A stretch of 64,000 nucleotides of DNA from Neoceratodus forsteri (taxonomy: Eukaryota; Chordata; Ceratodontiformes; Ceratodontidae), in the NCBI GenBank assembly GCA_016271365.2, contig CM028131.1:282656001-282720000 (forward strand), written 5' to 3'. A program made the translations under genes and the position numbers. Shown piece after piece: positions 12,417 through 20,749 of this stretch (positions within the stretch are counted from its first letter, which is position 1; the number at the start of each line of letters is the position of its first letter). The notes under the pieces are model-generated. The model was not told the DNA's origin. It saw only the letters and a list, made by a program, of their open reading frames with translations, and made no database searches.

Positions 12417-13676
12417 GTGCTTTTCCCCAGTTCCGCTGGTCCCTGTGTTGCAGAAACTATCAACAGAAGGAGCGTAAATGATTCTGATCGCTCCTTTCTG
12501 GCCCAGGCAAATCTGGTTCTCTCTTCTACAACAGTACTCAGAGGTTCCTCCTCTTCCTCTTCCTTTATCTCGAGGTTTGCTGACCCAGGATCAGGGGACC
12601 CTGGTCCATCCAGGACTCAAGTCCCTACAACTCCATGCATGGCTCCTGCAGACCTAGCTCAATCCCGTTTTGGTGTCTCTCCAAAGATGGCGGAGATTTT
12701 GGTGGAGGCTAGGAAACCGTCCACTTACGCCATGAAATGGAAGAGATTTTCTATTTGGGTTGCCTCTAGGAACATGGAGCCTTTCTCCTGTTCAGTGGCT
12801 GTTCTGCTGGAATATTTACGTCACCTCTTCGACCTGGGTCTCAGTCATTCCTCCTAGAAAGTACGCATGGACGCTATCTCAGCGTACCATGTTCCTTTCG
12901 TGGATAAAGCATTTGCCCAATTAGAGGTCTCTAAGACCTTTCTTAGAGGGGTCCTTCATCTGAGGCCCCCCCATCAGAACTTCTGCTCCCCTTGGGACTT
13001 GAACTTTGTTCTAGAGAAACTTACCCTTCCTCCCTTCGAACCCGCGGCCTCCGCAGATCTGAAGTTTCTGTCGTGGAAGACGCTTCTTGGTGTGGCCACT
13101 TCTGCTCGAAGAATTTCCGAGCTCCAGGCCCTTATGTGTAAAATCCCATACCTGATCTTTCACAAAGAACGAGTGGCTCTTCGCACGAATCCTAAGTTTC
13201 CACCTAAAGTGGTAGCAGAGTCTACCTTAAATCAGTCTATAGAGTTACCTGCCTTTTTCACGCAGTACTCCAACCAGGGAGAATATTTACTTCATACCAT
13301 GGATGTTCACCGGATTCTTAGATACTACACCGACAGGACGAAGGATCTCAGAAAGACTGGTCAGTTGTTCGTCTCTTTTGCTCACAAAAGGGAAGGCAAT
13401 GCTGTTTCCAAGCAATGCCTGTCGAAGTGGTTAGCTCATTGCATCACTTTCTGTTATGACAAGTACAACAAGACCCTCCTGGGTCAGGTCAAAGGTCACT
13501 CCACACAAGGAGTAGCAGCCTCTGCAGCTTGTTTCAAGAATGTGTCTGCGGCAGACATATGCGCTGCCGCCACCTGGACTTCCGTCCATACCTTTATGAA
13601 ACACTACACTTTGGACATTGCCTCTCGCCGTAGAGCAGGGTTCGGGCTAGCAGTTTTGCAAGGCCTTCTGTCTTGA
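12417..13676 (+). pseudogene. DIRS-A tyrosine recombinase (catalytic HxxR mutated)
   Basis: A DIRS tyrosine recombinase, which should integrate the circular cDNA by strand exchange. The N-terminal core-binding domain is at about 12,690-12,857 (KPSTYAMKWKRFSIW). An in-frame TAG at 12,855-12,857 separates it from the catalytic domain (12,867-13,676). Arg I lies in TSARRISELQAL. The box II motif, HSTR in other copies, reads HSTQ here: codon 13,506-13,508 is CAA. The nucleophile Tyr is present in VHTFMKHYTLD. A CGA-to-CAA change is the kind expected from CpG decay. Even without the stop, the missing Arg should abolish strand cleavage. Confidence 0.88.
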
Positions 13677-13753
13677 GGCCTGCAAGGCTACTGCTATTTT
13701 CAGGAGTAGTTTCCTCCTCCCGGTGCCTTTATTTGTTCCAGACTGCTTGGGAT

Positions 13754-13864
13754 TCAGTCCTATATGTAATTACCTACTGCAAGAGCCTCTCTGATAAGAT
13801 AGTACAGTTCGTAAGAACTTACCGTAACAGTAGATCTTCGAGAGAGGCTCTTGCAGTAGGTAAT
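13754..13864 (+). repeat. DIRS-A internal complementary region (ICR)
   Basis: The first half (CAGTCCTATATGTAATTACC onward) is the complement of the left terminus. The second half (from GTAAGAACTTACCGTAACAG) is the complement of the right terminus. The junction of the halves gives the element ends, about 7,901 and 19,865. In the DIRS model this region templates closure of the circular intermediate. It lies about 80 bp after the recombinase stop. Confidence 0.9.
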
Positions 13865-13926
13865 ACCTTCCCGCCCTCCATCCCCCTAGGCTTCTTCAGC
13901 TCTTTTTCCAGGAATGGAAACATCTG

Positions 13927-14100
13927 CTTCAAACAACATGAAGTCTTGCTATATTATGACATATGCAGTGAGTCCCAACCTTCGAACTGCTCCGGAAGTG
14001 AAAGAGTTAACTTTCCATGCCAGGCATGGAACGCTGAGCTCGAGCTCGGTTGAAACTCTGTCTGTTGTTGTTCAAACTCAAACCGTCAGATTCTTTACTC
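13927..14100 (+). repeat. DIRS-B left ITR
   Basis: Inverse complement of 19,411-19,610. Shared blocks are AGTCTTGCTATATTATGACA, GAGTCCCAACCTTC, the palindrome CATGCCAGGCATG, GAGCTCGAGCTCGG and AACTCAAAC. It starts CTTCAAACAACATG, whose complement opens the ICR. Immediately inside the ITR, at 14,087-14,140, lies a block that is almost identical in DIRS-G. Confidence 0.92.
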
Positions 14101-14140
14101 CGCCTCACTGAACAGTCGCTCCGGAGATTTCTCCTTCTGC
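14087..14140 (+). promoter_or_regulatory. Conserved block inside the left end of DIRS-B (candidate promoter or leader element)
   Basis: This block contains AGATTCTTTACTCCGCCTCA and CAGTCGCTCCGGAGATTTCT. It is nearly identical to about 52,996-53,047 in DIRS-G and recognisable at about 50,858-50,912 in DIRS-F, although the outer ITRs of these copies differ. It sits between ITR and gag and has no long open frame. Conservation of a non-coding block points to a promoter, transcription start or RNA-level signal. That role is an inference. Confidence 0.4.
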
Positions 14141-14493
14141 TCGGTTCATTTTGTCGGTTGAAGTATTGTTTTCTTGGTTCTCGACTGAATTTAAACCGCA
14201 ACCGGTCGGTTCAGACTCTGTCTGTGGTATTTGTGAGTACTAGATAGGTTTTACATTTGTTTCTATTCTGTGTGGAACTTGTAAACGGTTATCGGTTCGG
14301 TTTGAACTGATCAGGTTGTTTAAAAAATCTTAATCTGTCTTTTAAAGTGTGGTTACCGGTTCTTATCGGTTCTAAAAAAACCTGATTTTATTACGTTTTT
14401 TTCCACGACCCGCCGTGACACGGTTGGGAACTGATAAGAGGGTCTTACCTGGCGGATTGCCATAAACGGGTAAGTTTGGTTAGGACTGGCACT

Positions 14494-16112
14494 ATGTCTG
14501 AGAAACCCAAAAGAAAAACCCGGCCCACTGGGTTTCAACACTGCAGTGTGTGTGGGGAAGTCTTTGCCAAGGCTGACCCCCACACCACCTGTGTTTATTG
14601 TCTGGGGTTTGACCACTTCAATGCAGACTGCCAGATTTGTAAAAGTTTTCCTGCAGCTACCCTGGAAAAGAGAGTTGGTAGGCTCAGGGAAAGGGAGGCC
14701 AAAAGTCCGCTGAACCGGATGGTCAGAACCGAACCGGAGGGAGTGCCCTCTGACCAGGGCGAGACTTCCTTTGGCAAAAGGAGATTTGACTCTGAGGAGT
14801 CGGGTCCAGCAAAAAGGACTAGGAAATCAGCTGGTGTGGAGCCAAAACTTTCCTCTCCAACCGCTGAAGCAATAGCTAAAGCGATTAAAATTGTCCAGTC
14901 GCTTTCCCCGGTTCCGACCGAACCGGCACCATCGGGTAAGTGCCCGGTTCGGCCGGTTCCACCGGTTCAAGAGTATGATTTAGAGGAGTATTATGAACCG
15001 GAGGAGGGGGAAGAGGAGGGAGGAGAGTGAATGTGGATTTGAAAGTCTGGATGTGCCCATTGACCCGGACATCTCCCCAGACAGACCTTCAGGAGAGTCT
15101 CCTCCTAGGCTTTCTGAGTCCCCTTCTCATTTTATATTTTATAAAAAAGTGGCTGAAACCCTCCAGCTCCCTATGGAGGAAGCTGTGGATGATCAAGAGG
15201 AGCCTGACTATGTGGAAATGATCAATATCCCAGAGTCTAGGAGACTGTCTATTCCTTTGCATAAATCTTTTGGGAAACAGGCTTTTAAAAGCTCCTCACA
15301 CTATACTTCCTGTTGATAAGAGAATGGACAAGAGGTACACATTGTCAGGCTCTGATACGGAGTTCCTTACACAACAATGCAGCCATGTTGGGGTAGTGCA
15401 GGCTGCTGCCTGTGACAAGGCAAATATTCCCTTGGCTTCACACCCCCCCGGACAAGGACTCCAGGAGGATTGATGCTATGGCAAAGAAACAGTACATGGC
15501 AGCATCCTTGGGACTCAGACAGGCAAATTATATGGCTTATGTTGCTAGATATCAGAAATCCAGATGGGATACTGTTATGGCTCTAGCAAAACAGGTCCCT
15601 GGCCAGCTTGCCAAGGAGCTGGAGCAGGTGGCTGCTGATGGTATTGAGGCATCCAAGGTGGAATTCCATGCTGCAGTGCACTCAAATGATGTGTCATCAA
15701 GAGTCATGGCTACATCTGTGGCACTTCACAGAATGGCTTGGCTCAGATGTACTAGCCTGTCACAGGATACCCAGACTAAGGCCATGGATTTTCCTGTTGT
15801 GGGTAACTCTCTGTTTGGGGAGCAGACAGAGAATTACATGAAGAAAATGGATGAGTATAGGACCACCTATAGGAGTGCACAGGCCAAGGAAAGGCAGGAC
15901 ACTCCTCAAAGGCAGCTTCCAGGGGCAGGGGCAGGCCTTTTCATAGGCCTTTTTACCAAGCCCAGGCCTCCTCTTCTGCTTATGCCCAGAGGGGGTTCTT
16001 TAGAGGGAGAGGCAGACGGGGTACAAGCAGGCCTGCTTCCACCCCTCAGCCCAAAGCCCCTGCCAAGCAGGCACCCGATGGGGTTGCCAGGGCCGATTCT
16101 CAGCTACCTGGA
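14494..16112 (+). pseudogene. DIRS-B gag-like ORF1 (two frame changes)
   Basis: Gag-like protein of the element. The ATG at 14,494 opens MSEKPKRKTRPTGFQ and a Cys-rich cluster (HCSVCG, HTTCVYCLGFDHF, DCQIC), the likely nucleic-acid-binding domain. A Lys/Arg-rich stretch (PAKRTRKS) and a PTAEAIAKAIKIVQSL helix follow, then an acidic EEYYEPEEGEEEG run that ends at a stop (15,028-15,030). Reading continues in a second frame (14,993-15,316) and returns to the first near 15,412. The C-terminal domain includes DKDSRRIDAMAKKQY, SLGLRQANYMAYVARYQ and SVALHRMAWLRCTSLSQDTQ, homologous to the other copies. Its end runs into RT in another frame. Confidence 0.85.
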
Positions 16113-17976
16113 GGGGGCTGGCTGGCTTACTTTGTCCAGGACTGGGAGTCTCTGACATCAGACAAGTGGGTCCTGGAAGTAGTAAGCCAGGGACTGGTTC
16201 TCGGCTTCAAAAAGTTCCCAAAGATGAGAACCAGATCCTTTCCACCTGCAAATCCACCAGAGGCACTTACCCTAGAGGCAGAGGTCTCTTCCCTCCTGGC
16301 TCTCAGAGCTTTGGAAAGGGTTCCACCCCTACACCAGGGCAAAGGGTTGTACTCCAGGTACTTCATTACCCCAAAAAAGACAGAAGAATAGTGGCCCATC
16401 CTGGATCTCAGATATTTAAACAAGCACCTTTTAAAACCAAAATTCAAAATGGTGACTCTGGGAATTATTCTACCCTCTCTAAGGCCAGGGGACTGGCTGG
16501 CGTCCCTGGACCTCAGGGATGCCTACTTCCATATTCTCATCAGAAGCTCCCATCGAAAGTACCTCAGGTTCGAGCTGCCCTCAGGCCATTACCAGTTCAG
16601 AGCAATGCCCTTTGGCCTTACCTCTGCTCCAAGGGTATTCACAAAATGCCTGGCAGTAGCAGTTGCTTCCCTAAGAAGGCAAAAGATTGCCATCTTCCCT
16701 TACCTGGACGACTGGCTCATAGTAGGCCAGTCTCCAGACCAAGTTACATCTACAGATAACTCAGCAACAGCTCACCTCTCTAGGTTTCCTTCTGAATCTT
16801 TCAAAGTCAGTTCTAGAGCCTGTCCAGCTCCTCACCTTCATAGGCGCAGAGCTGAACACAGAAAAGGCCAGAGCCTTCCTTCCTTTGGACAGGGCAAGGA
16901 CCCTGGTCTCTCTGGCCTCCTCATTCACCCTGCAGGTCTCTCGACCAGCAAGGCATTTTCTACAGCTCCTGGGGCACATGGCTGCTTTTACAGCAGTAGT
17001 GCAGGGAGCAAGATTTCAGATGAGGGACATCCAGTTCCATTTGAGAGCCTTTTGGTCTCAAAGGAAGGACCCTCTAACCAAATTGATCCCAGTGACTCGA
17101 ACCCTGATCCAGGCCCTACAGTGGTGGCAGGATCAGAGCAATCTGAGACAAGGGGTTCCTTTTGCCCCTCAGTCTCACTCTTTAATCCTTACTACAGATG
17201 CATCCCTGTTGGGGTGGGGAGCTCACATGGGCGACCTCACTACTCAGGGATTGTGGTCCCCTCAGGAATCTCTGCTCCACATCAATCTGTTGGAACTCAG
17301 AGCAGTTTTTCTAGCACTTCAAGCTTTTTCCAAATCTGTTCAGAACAAAGTTATACAGGTCAGAACAGACACCACCACCACAATGTGGTACATCAACAAG
17401 CAAGGGGGCACTCGGTCTACGGCCTTGTGCACCGAAGCAATGAAGTTGTGGTCTCTGGCTTACTGCCTGAACACCTCCCTTATGGCAGTTCACCTCCCAG
17501 GCAAGGACAATGTCCTGGCAGATGCTCTCAGCAGGATTTCCCAGGTCCATCACGAATGGTCACTGGACCCCCTGGTCATGGAGGTGGTATTTGCCAGGTG
17601 GGGCACCCCGCAGATAGATCTTTTTGCAGCCCCAGACAATCACCAACTTCCCCTTTTTGGCTGCAGACCCCCAGTCTTGGGCTCAGTCCTTCTGGATGCC
17701 TTAGTTCTCAATTGGGAAGGGAAGTTTCTCTATGCTTTTCCCCCCTTCCCTCTCCTGTTCAAAGTGCTAGTCAAAATCAGATCTCAACCCTGCAAGATTA
17801 TCCTGATTGCTCCAGACTGGGCCAGACAGCCTTGGTATCCACTCCTACTGTCATTAGCAGTCCATCTTCCCCTGTGTCTTCCCAGGAATCACAACCTGTT
17901 AACCTGTGCTCAGGGGAGGATTTGGTACCCGAACCTCAGATCTCTCAATCTCAAGGCCTGGCTCTTGAAGAGTTAG
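16113..17976 (+). pseudogene. DIRS-B reverse transcriptase/RNase H ORF (one stop, one frameshift)
   Basis: RT/RNase H of the element. It opens GGWLAYFVQDWESLTSDKW, with in-frame TAG at 16,389-16,391 inside the block that reads RPILDL elsewhere. RT motifs follow: SLDLRDAYFH, FRAMPFGLTSAPRVFTK and the catalytic FPYLDDWLI. A frameshift at about 16,760-16,790 moves the thumb and RNase H into another frame (16,885-17,976), with SRPARHFLQLLGHMAA, TTDASLLGWGAH, LELRAVFLAL, VRTDTTTTM (Asn of TDN changed to Thr) and HLPGKDNVLADALSR. The segment from GTPQIDLFAAPDNHQ to APDWARQPWYP is the conserved DIRS linker. The YR frame overlaps the 3' end. Confidence 0.9.
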
Positions 17977-19016
17977 AGTTTGCTGATCTACACCTCTCCC
18001 AAGGTGTAATGGATATTCTGAAGGCTTCTAGGAAACTTTCCACCAGGGCTACTTATAATTCCAAATGGAAGAGGTTTTCCATATGGTGCTCTGGGAAGCA
18101 TATTTCCCCAGAATCTGCTGATTTACCCACAGTCCTGGATTATATGGTCCACTTAAATACCTTGGGGCTGAGACCAGCTACCTTAAAAGTGCATCTGGCA
18201 GCTGTGTCTGCTTTTTATTTCAGCAGGTAAACCCTCTTCTCTTTCAGCTCATCCTGTATCTTCAAGTTTTTCAAGGGATTGCTTCACACCAACCCTCCAT
18301 TCAGGGACCCTGCCCCTGCCTGGGATCTTAATGTTTGCATTGCTCAGCTTATGCAACCCCCCTCCTTTGAGCCGTTGTCTTCAGCAGAGCTTAAGTACTT
18401 GACTTGGAAGACTGTGTTTCTGGTAGCCATGACTTCTGCCAGATGCATAAGTGAGTTACAAGCTTTGTCAGTGGAGCCTGATTTTAGCTCCTTTCACAGA
18501 GATAAGGTGGTCCTCAGGACTAACAGGAAGTTCTTGCCTAAGGTGGTTGCAGATTTCCACCTTAATCAATCTATTTCTCCTCCAGTGTACTTCACTGACC
18601 ATTCCTCCTCTGGTGAGAGGAGACTGCACAGCTTAGATGTGAAGAGTGCACTTAGTTACTACATAGAGCATACCAAGGGTCACAGGTTTGACTCCATCCA
18701 ACTGTTCCTCACTTATGGTGAGGTTGGTAAAGGGAAACCTGCCACTAAAAGATCCATTGCCAGGTGGATTGTCTCTTGTATCCAATTTTGTTATGAAAAA
18801 CTGGGTGAGGCTCCTCTCTCAGGCCTGAGGGCTCACTCTACCAGAGGTACAACTGCTTCCCTGGCTGCTGCCAGGGACATCCCTATTCTAGAGATATGTC
18901 AATCAGCTACCTGGAAAACAGTTCACACTTTTACCAAGCATTACTCCCTGGACATCCAGGCTTGGAGTGATGCTCGGTTTGGCACAGCTGTGCTTCAGAG
19001 CCTATTTCCTAAGTAG
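17800..19016 (+). pseudogene. DIRS-B tyrosine recombinase (one frameshift)
   Basis: Recombinase of the element, starting in a different frame inside the 3' end of RT/RNase H, an overlap common in DIRS. The N-terminal domain carries LEFADLHLSQGVMDILKASR and NSKWKRFSIWCSGK, to a stop at 18,228-18,230. The catalytic domain (about 18,243-19,016) has TSARCISELQALS (Arg I is followed by Cys instead of the usual Arg), the intact box II AHSTRGT and the nucleophile in VHTFTKHYSLD, and ends LQSLFPK. The R-H-R-Y residues all remain visible, so this is the best preserved YR with G. The lesion is the frame change around 18,228-18,270. Confidence 0.88.
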
Positions 19017-19054
19017 GTTCTGTCCCTCCTCCATGGAGGTACTGCTTTGTAGTC

Positions 19055-19155
19055 TGCATATGTCATAATATAGCAAGACTTCATGTTGTTTGAAGAAAAA
19101 ATTGCTCACCTTAGTAATGTTGTTTCTTCTAATGCAGTCTTGCTATATTATGACC
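19055..19155 (+). repeat. DIRS-B ICR
   Basis: The first half (TGCATATGTCATAATATAGC on) complements the left terminus. The second half (CTCACCTTAGTAATG, then GTCTTGCTATATTATGAC) complements the right terminus. The junction falls in TTTGAAGAAAAAATT, placing the ends at about 13,927 and 19,610. Confidence 0.9.
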
Positions 19156-19410
19156 TCCCCCCCCCCTTCCTGCCCCTCTCAGAACCTCTGTTTTTGGGAT
19201 GTGGGTGGGCAGTGCAGTGTTGGCACTTAGTAGGTGCCCACCTTGTTGTTTTCACCCCTCCTTTCTGGGGGTGAATGGGTGTTGTGTTTTTCATTTTTTG
19301 GGTCTCCTGACTTGAGTCTTTGTTTTGGGGCCAAAAAATGTGTTCTTATGTTTAGTAGCCAGTTGGCTAGGGTAGGTTTACAGCTTCCACACAGGACCTC
19401 AGTGAGTTTA

Positions 19411-19610
19411 GCTCGAAAAGATCTGACAGTTTGAGTTTGAAGAACAACAGACAGAGTTTCAACCGAGCTCGAGCTCAGCGTTCCATGCCTGGCATGGAAA
19501 GTTAACTCTTTCACCTCCAGAGCAGTTTGAAGGTTGGGACTCACTGCATATGTCATAATATAGCAAGACTCCATTAGAAGAAACAACATTACTAAGGTGA
19601 GTAATTTTTT
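19411..19610 (+). repeat. DIRS-B right ITR
   Basis: Inverse complement of 13,927-14,100. It ends ATTACTAAGGTGAGTAAT followed by a T run. ATTACT and AGTAAT form an inverted repeat around a 6-bp AAGGTG centre, a layout like a recombinase core site; AAGGTGAGT also resembles a splice donor. Confidence 0.9.
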
Positions 19611-19642
19611 TTTCTCTCTCATCCGGGCCTTTCTGGCCTGTG

Positions 19643-19865
19643 GCGGGAAATAACTGGAAGGCGGGCGTCTGGGACTGCCCCTTAATACTGACGTCTCATG
19701 ACGCCGGTCACCTGACGTGGGGGCGGTCCCTCGCCAGGGACTGCTAGCTAGAAATTTTTCCGTCGGGTCCTGCCACCGTCCGGCGTCAGTCCTATATGTA
19801 ATTACCTACTGCAAGAGCCTCTCTCGAAGATCTACTGTTACGGTAAGTTCTTACATAACTGTACT
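19643..19865 (+). repeat. DIRS-A right ITR
   Basis: Inverse complement of 7,901-8,092, lying directly 3' of DIRS-B. It contains CGTGGGGGCGGTCCCTCGCC-type sequence, CTAGCTAGAAATTT and CCTATATGTAATTACC, and ends TGTTACGGTAAGTTCTTAC before about 19,865. Its outer part is copied again at 20,261-20,360. Confidence 0.9.
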
Positions 19866-20735
19866 TTTCTAAGACATCAGTGACCGATCAGTAGCCAGTC
19901 AGGAGCCTAACTAGACTCATGAATAATAGATTAGACATATAATTCATATTTCAGTACGTTTTGTGCACAAACTAGAGACCATATGCACTTTACTAGGAAC
20001 GCAGATATGATGTTCAATCCACATTTCTGGCAGTGTCCTTTTCCTTTTAAGGCTTTCCAGAACTTCTTCAGGCTGGCTCCTCCCAGCTACCCATCCGGGT
20101 GATAACTCCCTCAGCATCACCCCATAATGTCAGATCTTCCTTTCCACTGGAAGAAGAAGGTTTCCTCCTTACTGCTTTCAGCTGTAGAGGCCTTTTACTT
20201 TATTTTTCAAATTTCAATAAAACAGTCTTCAAGCTATTTTTCTTTCTTTTTCTCTCACAGGCCTGCCACCGTCTCAGCCAGTCCTATATGTAATTACCTA
20301 CTGCAAAAAGCCTCTCGAAGATCTACTGTTACGGTAAGTTCTTACGTAACTGTACTTTTCTAAGACATCAGTGACCGATCAGTAGCCAGTCAGGAGCCTA
20401 ACTAGACTCATGAATAATAGATTAGACATATAATTCATATTTCAGTACGTTTTGTGCACAAACTAGAGACCATATGCACTTTACTAGGAACGCAGATATG
20501 ATGTTCAATCCACATTTCTGGCAGTGTCCTTTTCCTTTTAAGGCTTTCCAGAACTTCTTCAGGCTGGCTCCTCCCAGCTACCCATCCGGGTGATAACTCC
20601 CTCAGCATCACCCCATAATGTCAGATCTTCCTTTCCACTGGAAGAAGAAGGTTTCCTCCTTACTGCTTTCGCGCTGTAGAGGCCTTTTACTTTATTTTTT
20701 CAAATTTCAATAAAAACAGTCTTCAAGCTATTTTC
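19768..20735 (+). repeat. Tandem duplication, about 491-bp unit (19,768-20,260 and 20,261-20,735)
   Basis: Two near-identical tandem units. Each contains the last part of the DIRS-A right ITR (TGCCACCGTC through GGTAAGTTCTTAC), a spacer of about 120 bp that matches no other element, and the left ITR of DIRS-C (GATATGATGTTCAATCCAC to CAGTCTTCAAGCTATTTT). The offset is 492 bp at the A end and 491 bp at the C end, so the units stay in register. Differences are a few substitutions and small indels. Because the unit spans an A-C junction, the duplication must be later than both insertions. Confidence 0.92.
20476..20735 (+). repeat. DIRS-C left ITR (body-proximal copy)
   Basis: This matches the inverse of 32,750-32,898: CTAGGA, ATATGATGTTC, CCACATTTCTGGCAG, CCTTTTAAG, CTGGCTCCTCCCA, CCGGGTG, CACCCCATAATG, AGATCTT and CCACTGGAAG. 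An earlier copy at about 19,985-20,245 arose by tandem duplication. This copy is contiguous with the gag start codon. Confidence 0.85.
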
Positions 20736-20749
20736 TTCTCGTCGTCACC

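Larger units (their letters stand above)
13927..19610 (+). mobile_element. DIRS-B, complete DIRS element nested in DIRS-A
   Basis: A plus-strand DIRS of about 5.7 kb with left ITR (13,927-14,100), gag, RT/RNase H, YR, ICR (19,055-19,155) and right ITR (19,411-19,610). The left flank (13,865-13,926) and right flank (19,611 on) both belong to DIRS-A, so B inserted between A's ICR and right ITR. It is the same broad family as DIRS-G, with near-identical terminal ends and proteins, but the middle of its ITR is different. Lesions are few: two frame changes in gag, one TAG and one frameshift in RT, one frameshift in YR. This suggests it is younger than A, C or D. Confidence 0.92.
7901..19865 (+). 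mobile_element. DIRS-A, DIRS-type YR retrotransposon interrupted by DIRS-B
   Basis: A full-length plus-strand DIRS element of about 6.3 kb once the nested DIRS-B (13,927-19,610) is set aside. Order: left ITR, gag-like ORF, RT/RNase H, tyrosine recombinase, ICR (13,754-13,864), DIRS-B, right ITR (19,643-19,865). The termini are placed from the ICR, which joins complements of the two ends. There is no protease, no retroviral-type integrase and no LTR, as expected for DIRS. Coding regions are GC-rich (over 60% in gag) and carry stops and frameshifts, so the copy is inactive. The family differs from B, F and G in gag and ITR sequence. Confidence 0.9.

Noticed and set aside
13900..13930. Exact target-site duplication for DIRS-B
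   Set aside because: The left flank (ACATCTG) and right flank (CTCTCATCC) share no convincing repeat, and the TTCAA core seen for DIRS-G is not repeated at B's right end.
16449..18230. 593-codon frame as a real RT-recombinase fusion protein
   Set aside because: The middle third is out of frame relative to the RNase H conserved in other copies; the fusion is produced by a frameshift and a chance open frame.
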